From Betaproteobacteria bacterium (lineage in GTDB: Bacteria > Pseudomonadota > Gammaproteobacteria > Burkholderiales > Burkholderiaceae_C), in the NCBI GenBank assembly GCA_025358155.1, contig JANYKR010000222.1, positions 1 to 40,694 of the forward strand: a stretch of DNA of 40,694 nt, in the 5' to 3' direction. The position numbers were made by a program, and so were the translations under genes. The stretch's first letter is position 1. Each line of letters starts with the position of its first letter. The notes beneath the pieces are model-generated. The model saw only the letters and a program-made list of their open reading frames with translations. It ran no database searches and was not told the origin of the DNA. Shown piece after piece: positions 7,106-15,065 of the stretch.

Positions 7106-8395
7106 ATGACCGATGCGCCGCAAGACCCCGCCGCCGACACCGCCCCCCACCTGGTCTGGACCGCGGCGGACGGCCAGCCGCAGCGCAGCCGCTGGCGCTC
7201 GCTGGCGGGCCATGCCGCGCCGGCCAAGACCGTATTGGCGGACGACAGCCTGAGCGCCGACACCGCCTACCGGCTGGCCGATGCCGGCCGAGGCCTGCTG
7301 TGGCGGGGCGACTACCAGAACGCCCGCCACTTGATGCAGGCGCTGGCCCGCCGGGTCGATGCCCGCGTTGATGGGTGGGTGGACGGACGCGGTGTAGGAC
7401 GGGTTGACGCTCTGGTTGACGGACGGGGCAAAGGCCCGGCCGGCGCCGCGCCCGACAGCAGCGCCAGCGCTGCTGCGCCGTGCCCCAGCGCGCCGCCGGC
7501 CACCGCCTCGCTGACAGCCGCCTTCCAGGCCCAGCGCCGGGCACAGGCGTTGCGCTCGCGCATCCTGGGGGCGGTGCTGCTGCCTTTTGACGCCGACCAC
7601 GGTCTGCAGCTCAAGCGTGCACCCGACGTGCGGGGCGCCGGCCTGCAGGCGCATGGCAGGGTGGACGGGCCCTACGTCCAGTCGCTGCGCGAGCTGCTGG
7701 GGCTGGTGGGTGCCTTCGAGTGGCGCAAAAAAGGGGTGGCGGTACCGGCCTTGAAGGGCAGCATCCACCCGCACCACGGCGTCTTTTCGCCGGTGCGGGG
7801 TGAGTACATCGACCTGGTGGCCCAGACCCGGCTGCCCGCCGCCGCCAAGCCGGCCCGTGCGGCCGACATCGGCACGGGCACCGGCGTGCTGGCAGCGGTG
7901 CTGGCACGGCGCGGCCTGTGGGTGGTGGCCACCGATGTGTCGCCGGCCGCGCTGGCCTGCGCGCAGGACAATTTTGAACGCCTGGGCGTGGCCGAGCGCA
8001 TCACGCTGCAGCAGCGCGACCTGTTCCCCAAGGGCCATTTCGGGCTGGTGGTGTGCAACCCGCCCTGGGTGCCCTGGGCCGCAGCCCAGCCTGGCTCGGC
8101 GCTGGAGGCCGCCGTCTACGATGCCGACAGCCGCATGCTGCGGGGCTACCTGGCCGGCTTGCCGGCCCATCTGGCGCCCGGTGGAGAGGGCTGGTTGATC
8201 CTGTCCGACCTGGCCGAACACCTGGGGCTGCGCTCGCGCGAGCAGTTGCTGGGCTGGATCGCCGAGGCCGGTTTGCAGGTGCTGGGCCGGGTCGACACCC
8301 GGCCCACCCACGCCCGTGCAGCGGACGGCGCAGACCCGCTGCATGCGGCGCGGTCGGCTGAGCTCACCTCGCTCTGGCGCTTGGGCCGGGCCTGA
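7106..8395 (+). CDS. Class I SAM-dependent methyltransferase (NPPW type)
   Basis: 429 residues. The C-terminal half is a Rossmann-fold methyltransferase. Motif I is DIGTGTGVLAAVLAR from Asp254, the acidic ribose-binding strand follows (VVATDVS), and NPPW occupies 318-321. The (N/D)PPY/W signature belongs to enzymes that methylate planar nitrogens, for example PrmC-like glutamine or RNA/DNA adenine methyltransferases; the target here is unknown. The N-terminal part is not a known PrmC domain. It contains an odd low-complexity insertion at about residues 84-137, with repeated VD-rich units and then an Ala/Ser/Pro stretch, encoded by a degenerate repeat at 7355-7517. The ATG at 7106 is the first that avoids a compositionally foreign leader. 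Confidence 0.8.
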   Translation: MTDAPQDPAADTAPHLVWTAADGQPQRSRWRSLAGHAAPAKTVLADDSLSADTAYRLADAGRGLLWRGDYQNARHLMQALARRVDARVDGWVDGRGVGRVDALVDGRGKGPAGAAPDSSASAAAPCPSAPPATASLTAAFQAQRRAQALRSRILGAVLLPFDADHGLQLKRAPDVRGAGLQAHGRVDGPYVQSLRELLGLVGAFEWRKKGVAVPALKGSIHPHHGVFSPVRGEYIDLVAQTRLPAAAKPARAADIGTGTGVLAAVLARRGLWVVATDVSPAALACAQDNFERLGVAERITLQQRDLFPKGHFGLVVCNPPWVPWAAAQPGSALEAAVYDADSRMLRGYLAGLPAHLAPGGEGWLILSDLAEHLGLRSREQLLGWIAEAGLQVLGRVDTRPTHARAADGADPLHAARSAELTSLWRLGRA

Positions 8396-8557
8396 CCAGG
8401 GTGGATCAAAGCGGCATGCGCCCGGCGGCAGCCCGACGCAGAAGACTATTTTCGGCCTGACACGTCCCGGTCACCTACGCGGCACCGCGGCGGACTATGC
8501 TGTGCACTGGTCGGCCCACTAGCCCGGTGCGGCCGCCAGACCAACCGGGTACGCGCC

Positions 8558-9016
8558 ATGTCCGTTGCGTTGACTGTTGATGTTGCTGCACCTGCCGCTG
8601 ACGCGCTGTGCGGCACCTTGCTGCTGATCGGGGCCGAGGCCGGCTTGCTCGCCCGGGTCCGGCGCCTGCAGACCCGCCATGCCGGTCTGTTGCTGTTGCA
8701 GGCCGCTGACGGTATCGAGGGGGTGCGGTTGGCGCAGGCCGAGCGGCCGGAGCTGGTGCTGCTGGACATGGGCCTGCCCGACATCAGCGGGCTGGACGTC
8801 ATGCGCCGGCTCAACGGCGAGATCGACCGGCGCGGCCTGCGGGTCAGCATCCTCACGACCGAGCCCGGCTCGATGGAGACGGTGCGCGCCATGAGCTTGG
8901 GCGCGTTTGAATACTGGGTCAAGCCGCTGGCGTCGGCCGTGTTCGAGGCCGGCCTGCGCCGGGCCTTGGGTGGCCAGCGCGCCGACCCCGCGCACACGCT
9001 GCAGCGCAGGCGCTGA
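8558..9016 (+). CDS. Stand-alone response-regulator receiver domain protein (degenerate)
   Basis: 152 residues, essentially one CheY-like receiver domain with no output domain. The phosphoacceptor is Asp70 (LVLLDMGLPDISG), the switch Thr is in SILTTEPGS, and the conserved Lys is in FEYWVKPL. The acidic pair that normally binds Mg2+ at the end of strand 1 is reduced: the strand reads LLLIGAEAG. Phosphorylation may therefore be weak or absent. No histidine kinase is adjacent. The last codons run into a 25-bp tandem repeat that continues beyond the stop. Confidence 0.8.
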   Translation: MSVALTVDVAAPAADALCGTLLLIGAEAGLLARVRRLQTRHAGLLLLQAADGIEGVRLAQAERPELVLLDMGLPDISGLDVMRRLNGEIDRRGLRVSILTTEPGSMETVRAMSLGAFEYWVKPLASAVFEAGLRRALGGQRADPAHTLQRRR

Positions 9017-9090
9017 ACTTACCCGCAGCGCCAAGCGCTGAAAGCACCCGCAGCGCCAAGCGCTGAAAGCGCCCCCAGCGTCAACCGCTG
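9002..9090. repeat. Tandem repeat of about 25 bp, four units, each a small hairpin
   Basis: Units start at 9002, 9026, 9051 and 9076. Each has the form CAGCG-N4/5-CGCTG followed by AA, so each can fold into a 5-bp hairpin. The first unit contains the stop codon of the receiver-domain gene. The middle two are identical over at least 20 bases and the last is diverged. There is no T-run, so it is not a classical terminator, but it could protect the transcript 3' end. Confidence 0.8.
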
Positions 9091-9133
9091 ACGCAGGCCC
9101 ATGTGGCGCGCCTCGGCGGCCGCTGCAGGGGCC

Positions 9134-9688
9134 TCAGGCTGCCAGCCTCGCCACCACGCTGGCCAAGCGCTCGCCAAACTGCCTGGCCGTGGCGATGTCG
9201 CCCGGCACCATCTCGTCGGGCGAGGCGTCGGACGGGGTGGCGGTCATCAGGCCTGAAGACGAACCCACGTTGTTGATGTCGGCTCGGGTGGCGGCCTTGC
9301 TGTTGGCCGGCATCATGCCGGTGCCCACCCAAAGCATGCTGTGCTGCATCGCCAGCGTGATCAGGTAGTGCAGGGTTGAATGCTTGTCGCCGTTGAGCGT
9401 GGCCGAGTTGGTGAAGCCGGCGGCCAGCTTGTCCTTCCAGGCTTGGCCGTACCAGGGCTTGCTGGAGGCATCGGCAAATTTCTTGAACTGCCAGCTCACG
9501 CTGCCCATGTAGGTCGGCGAGCCGAACACCACCATCTTTGCAGCGGCCAGCGCCTCCCAGCCGCCCTCGGGCAGGTTGCCCTCGGCGTCGATGGCCAGCA
9601 ACTGGCCGCCGCTGGTTTCGGCGACAGCCTGGGCGACTTTGGCCGTGTGGCCGTAGCCGCTGTGGTAAACGATGACGATGGCATTCAC
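9134..9688 (-). CDS. Flavodoxin-family NAD(P)H:quinone oxidoreductase (WrbA-like)
   Basis: 184 residues from a GTG start. The FMN-phosphate loop is close to the N-terminus (IVIVYHSGYGHTAKVA), followed by VVFGSPTYMGSVSWQFKKFAD and the loop FTNSATLNGDKHSTL. This is the pattern of WrbA-like and related flavodoxin-fold oxidoreductases that reduce quinones by two electrons. The start was placed at GTG 9688 because it directly precedes strand 1 and has AAGGA about ten bases upstream. An upstream ATG at 9796 in the same frame would add 36 basic, foreign residues. The gene is isolated. Confidence 0.85.
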   Translation of the reverse strand: MNAIVIVYHSGYGHTAKVAQAVAETSGGQLLAIDAEGNLPEGGWEALAAAKMVVFGSPTYMGSVSWQFKKFADASSKPWYGQAWKDKLAAGFTNSATLNGDKHSTLHYLITLAMQHSMLWVGTGMMPANSKAATRADINNVGSSSGLMTATPSDASPDEMVPGDIATARQFGERLASVVARLAA

Positions 9689-9839
9689 GGAATTGAGTCC
9701 TTGGCGGCGGGCCGCGTTGAGGCCGCGACATTCGCGACCTTTGAAACCCATTCTGCGCAGTGCACGCTGGCCGGCTGTTCGCGGGCTTTGAGGCAAGCGT
9801 TCGAAAGTCTTGAGCGGGCTTGCCCAAACCGCAACAACG

Positions 9840-9862
9840 AAAAAGCCCCGCCGAAGCGGGGC
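9840..9862 (-). terminator. Rho-independent terminator of the PEP-CTERM gene
   Basis: Read on the minus strand, GCCCCGC-TTCG-GCGGGGC forms a 7-bp GC stem (9845-9862) with a UUCG tetraloop and is followed by five T residues. It lies 24 bp after the stop codon of the PEP-CTERM gene. It is the clearest intrinsic terminator in the window. Confidence 0.88.
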
Positions 9863-9886
9863 CTGTTGAACCCGGGTGTCAGTGAC

Positions 9887-10636
9887 TCAACCCTGCTTGC
9901 GGCGGCGCGAAAAGCCGAGCGCGGCCAGGCTCAGACCGACCAGGGCCAGCGTGGCCGGCTCCGGCGTATCATTGTGCGAATCACTGATGAGATGCCAGGT
10001 CATGCGCTCCTGCGCATCCGGCGGGTTCGAACAACCCGGTGAGCCGCAATACCAGCCAGTACCCACCGTTTGGTAAGTTCCGCCGTTGTTGCCGTCTGGC
10101 CCGACTTCCAGCACATTGAAGTCGGTCGCAAAGACGAAGTCGCCGACCGTGTCCGACAGCACGTCGATGATGGAATGGCCATAGCCATTTGCATCAATGA
10201 TCCCGGGCCGGAACACCAACACATCACCCTTTTTGTCGGTTGCGATGCCATTGTCGTCGATGCAAGTTCGCCCGTCCGCTGACACGCCAATGTCACAAAA
10301 TCCGATCGCGCCTTCAACCAGGCGGAAGGGTACGCTGCCGCCTTTGCCGACGAAGGAGTAGGAGGTGACCTCCAGGCCGGCGTAGGCTGCCAGCGTGGAC
10401 GACGCGATATGGGTCAGCTTGACGTCATAAGGGCCAAAAAACCCGTTAAACGACCCCGATATGTTGCCGAGTTCATCGAGTGTGACGTTGCATTCGCCGA
10501 TACCGTCGCAGCCGATGAACCCGTCGTCGGGGCCGCCGGCATAGGCGCCGGCGTAAGGCCCGGCGTGCGCCGGCACGGCGGCACAGGCGAGCAAGGTGGT
10601 GAGTAAGCCGGCATAAGCCCAGCGCAATTTTTTCAT
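9887..10636 (-). CDS. PEP-CTERM sorting domain-containing exported protein
   Basis: 249 residues. The N-terminal Sec signal peptide (MKKLRWAYAGLLTTLLACAA, cleavage near AHA-G) is followed by a glycine-rich, mostly beta secreted body with several cysteines. At the C-terminus is the complete sorting signal: the PEP motif in TPEPATLALVGLSLAALG, a hydrophobic helix and a terminal SRRRKQG basic cluster. Such proteins are recognised by an exosortase (XrtA/EpsH), cleaved and attached to or released with exopolysaccharide. No exosortase is in this window. The ATG has AGGAGCT as ribosome binding site. The gene has its own sigma-54 promoter and terminator and follows prsT by 405 bp. The role of the secreted body is unknown. 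Confidence 0.92.
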   Translation of the reverse strand: MKKLRWAYAGLLTTLLACAAVPAHAGPYAGAYAGGPDDGFIGCDGIGECNVTLDELGNISGSFNGFFGPYDVKLTHIASSTLAAYAGLEVTSYSFVGKGGSVPFRLVEGAIGFCDIGVSADGRTCIDDNGIATDKKGDVLVFRPGIIDANGYGHSIIDVLSDTVGDFVFATDFNVLEVGPDGNNGGTYQTVGTGWYCGSPGCSNPPDAQERMTWHLISDSHNDTPEPATLALVGLSLAALGFSRRRKQG

Positions 10637-10726
10637 GGTAGCTCCTGTAGGGGATGAACTTTTCAACTGGGTTCGACAGGCGCCGCGTCTCTCGCGGAAG
10701 GGATCGTTTGACACCCACAACACATC

Positions 10727-10742
10727 AGCATAAACCGTGCCA
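10727..10742 (-). promoter_or_regulatory. Sigma-54 (RpoN) -24/-12 promoter
   Basis: Minus-strand TGGCACGGTTTATGCT matches the consensus TGGCACG-N4-TTGC[A/T] at all but one defined position. The invariant GG (10741-10740) and GC (10729-10728) have exactly ten bases between them. Transcription would start near 10716, giving an 80-nt leader before the PEP-CTERM ATG at 10636. RpoN control with the PrsK/PrsR two-component system is established for many PEP-CTERM genes, which supports the call. Confidence 0.85.
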
Positions 10743-10797
10743 AATGTATGGATTGCGGCCGCTGTCATGGGTGAAATGGGCGATCCGTCTTGACTTT

Positions 10798-10810
10798 GAT
10801 CAGTCTGATC
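10798..10810. promoter_or_regulatory. Inverted repeat upstream of the sigma-54 promoter (possible activator site)
   Basis: GATCAGTCTGATC is a perfect 6-1-6 palindrome centred about 88 bp upstream of the predicted start. This is a suitable distance for an enhancer-binding protein such as PrsR. The flanking TTGAC-TTTG-ATCAG (10790-10803) also resembles an FNR box at 8 of 10 positions, so the bound protein is uncertain. Confidence 0.35.
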
Positions 10811-11041
10811 GTGTGCGAATGTAAAAAATATCGACATCTGGTAAACCCGCCTTGGGCGTGATGAGCCTTCGCGGGTCTGCCTTTGCGCTGCTGTCGTGCG
10901 GTACGCAAACTGGCGCTGTGGCCGTGCCGGCCGGTTCTGCTGCACGGCCGCCCGCAATGCCCAGGCCTCACCTCAGCAGGCCGAGTTGTCAGGCCAATGG
11001 TCCGGCTCGGTTGACGTCAAAGCCTGGGCGAGCTGTGGTTA

Positions 11042-13834
11042 TCAGCTGCCCATCGACCTGAGCAGCTCGGCCACCTCGGCTTGCTGCGGATAAGCCCGTC
11101 CGAGCTTGGCCAGCTTGTCAAGCTCGGCGCGCGCGGCTGGCTTGCGGCCGGCCTGGAGCTGCAGCTTGGCGAGTTGCAGCCGGTACTTCGGTACATCGGG
11201 TTGCATCTGCACCACCTTGGTCTGCACGTCCAGTGCCTTGGGCAATTGCTGTTCGGCGGCCAGTCCCAGGGCCAGCGTGTCCATCAGCCCCGGCGAATTT
11301 GGATATTGCTTCAAGGCCTGCTCCGCCAACGCGACCGCGCCTGGCTTGCGTTGCACCGCCAACACATAGGCCAGGTTGTTTTGAGCAATCACCTGCTGCG
11401 GCTGGCTGGCGAGCACCTTGCGGTAATGCACTTCGGCCTGGTCCAGCTGCTTGCCGGCCAATGCCATGTCGCCCAGGTACAGCACGAAGCCCATGTCTTC
11501 GGGATGGCGCTTGAGCCAGTCGGTCGCCAGCTTTTCAGCCTCGTCGGGCTTCTTGCCCGCCAGCAGCGCCGCGTACAGGCGCTGCGCGGCGGCTTCTGGT
11601 CGCGGCTTGTCCAAGGCTTTGCGAAAGGCCACGGCAGCGGTGTCCCAGTGCCTCTGCCGCATCTCGATCTCGCCTTCGAGCATGAAGCCCATCGGGTCAG
11701 CGGCTTGCGTGGCCTGCAGCTTGCGGGCGATGGACAAGGCCACTGCGGGCTTGTGTTCATTGAGCGCCAGCTTGGCTGTAGCCTGCTGCGCCAGCGGGGA
11801 CTCGGGTTCGATCGCCATCGCCCGCTGCACCGCAGCGGCAGCAGCGCCGGGTTGCTTCGCGGCAGATTGGGCATCGGCCAGCCGCAGCTGCGGCAAGGCC
11901 GACTTGGGCTGCAGCGCTGCCAGCTTGTTGAAGGCGCTGATCGCTTGCTGCGTGTCGCCGCTGGTCAAATGGGCGCGGCCCAGGCGGTCGAGCAACTCGG
12001 CGTTGTCGGGCAATGCGGCCACCCCAGCCTGTGCTGCCAGCAACGCCGCTTTGGTGTCGCCGGTGCTCAGGTGGTGCTCGATCAGGAGCAAGCGTGGCCA
12101 GGCGTCAGTGGGGTCTGCTGTGACCGCCTGCGCGAGCCAACTCGCCGTCTCCTCGGGCTTGCCGTTGCTGCGGCTGTTGAGCTCGGCCAGCGCCAGCAGT
12201 GCCCCGCCCAGCCTGGGGTTGCGTTGCACCGCGGCCAGGTAGCGTGCACGCGCAGCATCTGGCAGCTTGGCTGCGAGGTCCAGCGCTGCCAGGCTGGCCA
12301 GCGCGGGCAGGTAGTCCGGGCTTTTGCCCAGCGCCGCCTCAAAGTGCTTGCGCGCTGCAGCGTTGTCCTTGCGTTGCAGTGCGATGCGGCCCCGCAACTG
12401 GTCGGGCAGCGGGTCGTCGGGCTGCTTGGCGGACAGCCCGTCCAGGGCCTTCAGCGCGCCGGGCAGGTCGTTGCGTTGCAGTCGGGTGTTGATCAACGCC
12501 AGATCGATTGCCGTGCCTTTGTCGGCGCTGGACAGCTTTTGCAGGGCCTCGAAGCCGGCCGCCTCCTGGCCGTTGGCGACGCGCGAAATCGCTACCGCCG
12601 CTTGCAGCCGTGGATTGCCGGGGTCAAGTTTGGCGGCGCGGTTGAAGTTGGCTTCGGCGGCCTTGAAGTCGCCCTTTGTCAATTGGGCCCGTGCTGCCAG
12701 CGCCAGCGCGGCTGCCTCTGGTTGCTTGGCGTCGAGCAGCGGCTTGAGGGTTGTCAGCGCCTTGTCGGTCTGACCCGAGCGGAGCTGAACCTCGGCCAGC
12801 AGTCGGCGCGGCGCGCTTGCCTTGGGCGCGAACTGCAGTGATCTGGACAACTGGTTTTCGGCTTGTGCCAGGTTGCCGAGCTTGAGTTCAGCCTGGCCGG
12901 CGATCAGCAGCAAGCGGGGATCATCAGGCGCTGCGCGGAGCAACTGCAGTGCCAGATCTCGACTGCGCTTGGCATCGCCGCGCTGCAAGGCCAACTGCGC
13001 CTCCAGCTTGAGCGTCTGCGGGTGCACGGGCAGCGCTTTCTTCATGAACAGCCACTGGGCTTGGGCGGCGTCAAAGTCCTGGGTCGAGATCAGTGCCGCA
13101 ATCAGCGCCGATTGGACCGCAGGGCTGCGGGGGTCGAGCTTGGCGCTCTCACGCCAGGCGGCGATGGCTGCGCCAGGTTCTTCAGGTTGGAGCAGTTGCA
13201 GCAAGTCGCCCTTGAACGCCCAGGCCGGCGCCAGGGTCGGCAGCCTTTGCAGCAGCGCGGTGACCTGGCTGAGCGCACCAGGTTTGTCGCCACCCGACGC
13301 CGCCAACTTGGCCCGCAACAGCAGCGCGTCCGGATGGTCGGCCACCCGCTGCAGCGCCAGGTCCAGCAGGCTGCCGGCAGCCGCGAGATCGCCCTCGGCC
13401 GCCTGTGCAGTCGCCAGCGCCGTTTTCAATGCGGCGTCGTCCTGGGCATCCGGCAGCGTGGTCTTGCCGTACTGATCGAGCAGCAGCCTGCCCTTGCCAA
13501 GCGCCAGCAGGGTGTCGGCCAGCACCGGCAGCAACTTGTCTGTGGGGTAGCCGGCTTCGAGAGCGCGGCGCAACTCGGCCTCAGCCGCCGGCATTTCAAG
13601 ATGGTCATGCATGAGTTTGCCGAGCAGGAAGCGGGCTTCACCGGATTCCGGTTTGGACTGCAGCAGCGATTTCAGCCTCAGGCGTGCGGCTTCGACATCC
13701 TTCTTTTCAAGCGAGGCGCGGGCCGCCGCGATCGACTTGGCTTCTTCATCGCCGAGGCAAGCGGCAACTGCCAGCGTCGCTGCGAGAACCGTGACCAACC
13801 AAAGCGGAGCCGGGCGGGTGCTGTCGAGGCGCAT
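11042..13834 (-). CDS. prsT: PEP-CTERM/exosortase system TPR-repeat lipoprotein PrsT
   Basis: 930 residues, the size of known PrsT proteins. The N-terminus is a lipoprotein signal (LVTVLAATLAVAAC) with the lipidated cysteine at residue 26. The rest is an almost unbroken array of TPR-like helical pairs. Examples are ARASLEKKDVEAARLRLKSL, EARFLLGKLMHDHLEMPAAE and the late YRKVLASQPQQVIAQNNLAY. PrsT proteins occur in exosortase/EPS loci of beta-proteobacteria and probably act as a periplasmic or outer-membrane scaffold for polysaccharide export or PEP-CTERM handling. The function is inferred from family and from the PEP-CTERM gene just downstream on the same strand. No EPS glycosyltransferases, exosortase or PrsK/PrsR genes are in the window, so this is a detached satellite of that system. 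Confidence 0.88.
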   Translation of the reverse strand: MRLDSTRPAPLWLVTVLAATLAVAACLGDEEAKSIAAARASLEKKDVEAARLRLKSLLQSKPESGEARFLLGKLMHDHLEMPAAEAELRRALEAGYPTDKLLPVLADTLLALGKGRLLLDQYGKTTLPDAQDDAALKTALATAQAAEGDLAAAGSLLDLALQRVADHPDALLLRAKLAASGGDKPGALSQVTALLQRLPTLAPAWAFKGDLLQLLQPEEPGAAIAAWRESAKLDPRSPAVQSALIAALISTQDFDAAQAQWLFMKKALPVHPQTLKLEAQLALQRGDAKRSRDLALQLLRAAPDDPRLLLIAGQAELKLGNLAQAENQLSRSLQFAPKASAPRRLLAEVQLRSGQTDKALTTLKPLLDAKQPEAAALALAARAQLTKGDFKAAEANFNRAAKLDPGNPRLQAAVAISRVANGQEAAGFEALQKLSSADKGTAIDLALINTRLQRNDLPGALKALDGLSAKQPDDPLPDQLRGRIALQRKDNAAARKHFEAALGKSPDYLPALASLAALDLAAKLPDAARARYLAAVQRNPRLGGALLALAELNSRSNGKPEETASWLAQAVTADPTDAWPRLLLIEHHLSTGDTKAALLAAQAGVAALPDNAELLDRLGRAHLTSGDTQQAISAFNKLAALQPKSALPQLRLADAQSAAKQPGAAAAAVQRAMAIEPESPLAQQATAKLALNEHKPAVALSIARKLQATQAADPMGFMLEGEIEMRQRHWDTAAVAFRKALDKPRPEAAAQRLYAALLAGKKPDEAEKLATDWLKRHPEDMGFVLYLGDMALAGKQLDQAEVHYRKVLASQPQQVIAQNNLAYVLAVQRKPGAVALAEQALKQYPNSPGLMDTLALGLAAEQQLPKALDVQTKVVQMQPDVPKYRLQLAKLQLQAGRKPAARAELDKLAKLGRAYPQQAEVAELLRSMGS

Positions 13835-13887
13835 CGGGGACTTTCAGCGACAGTGAAGGTGTCCAGTATCCCGCAGACCTGCCGAGG

Positions 13888-13903
13888 TGGCCCAGTGCTT
13901 GCT
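13888..13903 (+). promoter_or_regulatory. Sigma-54-like sequence in the prsT-lhgO gap, plus strand
   Basis: TGGCCCAGTGCTTGCT has GG and GC with ten bases between them and a perfect TTGCT at -12. It points rightwards, antisense into the FAD-dependent oxidase gene, and away from prsT. It may be a chance match; if active it would give an antisense transcript. Confidence 0.25.
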
Positions 13904-13909
13904 GCAGTG

Positions 13910-15025
13910 TCAAACCAGCAACTCGACCACCCGGTCGGCAATCGCCAGGCAGGAGGTCAGTCCGGGCGACTCGATGCCAAACAGGTTGACCAGGCCGGGC
14001 ACACCGTGCAACGCGGGCCCGTCGATGCGGAAGTCGGCCGCCGGCTCGCCCGGGCCGCTGATCTTGGGCCTCACACCGGCATAGGCCGGCTGCAGTGCGC
14101 CGTCGGGCAGGGCCGGCCAGTAGCGCCGCACCTCGGCATAAAAGCCATCCGCACCGTCGGCGGGCACGTCGTAGTCGATCCGGTCCACCCACTCAAAGCT
14201 GGGGCCAAAGCGGGCCTGGCCGCCGAGGTCGAGTGTGAGATGCACCCCCAGGTGGCCGCTGGGGCCGGGCGCCGGGTAGACCAGGCGCGAAAACGGCGCT
14301 CGGCCGGCCAGGCTGAAGTAGCAGCCCTTGGCCAGATGCTCGCGCGGGATGTGGCGGGCATCCAGCCCGGTCAGGCAGTGCGCCAGCGCTGGCGCGCTCA
14401 GCCCGGCACTGTTGACCACCCACCGGGCGCGCAAGGTGGTCAGGGCTTGCTGCGGGTCGCTGCCGCCGATGTCCAGCTCGATACCGGCGGGGGTGACCCG
14501 GCCGCCGTGCACCGGTGAGCACAGCGCCAGCATGGCACTGCAACGCTCGGCGTCGCCCAGCAAGGCCAGCATCAGGCCGTGACTGTCAACGATGCCTGTG
14601 GACGGCGACAGCAGCGCGCCAACGCAGTGCAGCGCCGGCTCCAGCGCCCGGGCCTGGACGGCGCTGAGCGCTTGCAGGTCGTGCACGCCATTGGCCTGGG
14701 CGGTGGCCAGCAGCCGGTCCAGGGCCGGCAACTCGTCGGCTTGGGTGGCCACGATCAGCTTGCCGCAGCGCTGGTGCGACACGCCGTGGCTGGCGCAAAA
14801 CGCGTAGAGCTGGGCCTTGCCACTCACGCACAGCTCGGCGCGCAGGCTGCCGGTGGGGTAGTAGAGGCCGGCGTGAATGACCTCGCTGTTGCGGGCGCTG
14901 GTGACGGTGCCAAAGGCGTTTTGCGCCTCCAGGATGATCACCTCATGGCCGGCACCGGCCAAGGCTCGTGCCACCGCCAGGCCGACCACGCCTGCGCCGA
15001 TCACGACCACATCGGTTTGCTCCAT
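13910..15025 (-). CDS. lhgO: L-2-hydroxyglutarate oxidase-like FAD-dependent oxidoreductase
   Basis: 371 residues of the DAO superfamily. The N-terminal dinucleotide-binding motif is [20 protein letters not shown]. It is followed by the LhgO-type segment [20 protein letters not shown], in which the histidine is the usual FAD-attachment/active-site region. The C-terminal FAD contact is [18 protein letters not shown]. The enzyme oxidises L-2-hydroxyglutarate (or a close 2-hydroxyacid) to 2-oxoglutarate and passes electrons to the quinone pool or oxygen. The gene lies 40 bp after the tartrate/D-malate dehydrogenase gene on the same strand, so the pair may form an operon for 2-hydroxydicarboxylates. 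No strong ribosome binding site is seen before the ATG at 15025, but upstream translation is the out-of-frame dehydrogenase. Confidence 0.85.
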   Translation of the reverse strand: MEQTDVVVIGAGVVGLAVARALAGAGHEVIILEAQNAFGTVTSARNSEVIHAGLYYPTGSLRAELCVSGKAQLYAFCASHGVSHQRCGKLIVATQADELPALDRLLATAQANGVHDLQALSAVQARALEPALHCVGALLSPSTGIVDSHGLMLALLGDAERCSAMLALCSPVHGGRVTPAGIELDIGGSDPQQALTTLRARWVVNSAGLSAPALAHCLTGLDARHIPREHLAKGCYFSLAGRAPFSRLVYPAPGPSGHLGVHLTLDLGGQARFGPSFEWVDRIDYDVPADGADGFYAEVRRYWPALPDGALQPAYAGVRPKISGPGEPAADFRIDGPALHGVPGLVNLFGIESPGLTSCLAIADRVVELLV

Positions 15026-15065
15026 CAGCGGGAGGGCGGGGCGGCGAGGTAGGCGGGCGCCAGGT

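Larger units (their letters stand above)
10637..11041. other. 405-bp intergenic region between prsT and the PEP-CTERM gene
   Basis: It holds the sigma-54 promoter (10727-10742) and an upstream inverted repeat (10798-10810). An 8-bp stem GGCCGTGC/GCACGGCC (10920-10927 with 10942-10949) lies about 100 bp after the prsT stop, without a T-run. I see no credible coding sequence here. Confidence 0.7.

Noticed and set aside
8396-8415. FNR-like motif upstream of the receiver-domain gene
   Set aside because: The half-sites CTGAC and ATCAA are separated by eight bases instead of four.
10920-10949. Hairpin as terminator of prsT
   Set aside because: The 8-bp stem has a 14-nt loop, no T-run, and lies about 100 bp after the stop codon, so an intrinsic terminator is not supported.
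10852-11093. Small plus-strand open frames between the PEP-CTERM gene and prsT
   Set aside because: No ribosome binding site, overlap with the end of prsT, and composition typical of shadow frames.
11081-12841. Long plus-strand open frame of 586 codons opposite prsT
   Set aside because: It is the antisense shadow of a TPR-repeat gene; the minus strand shows a lipobox and regular TPR periodicity.
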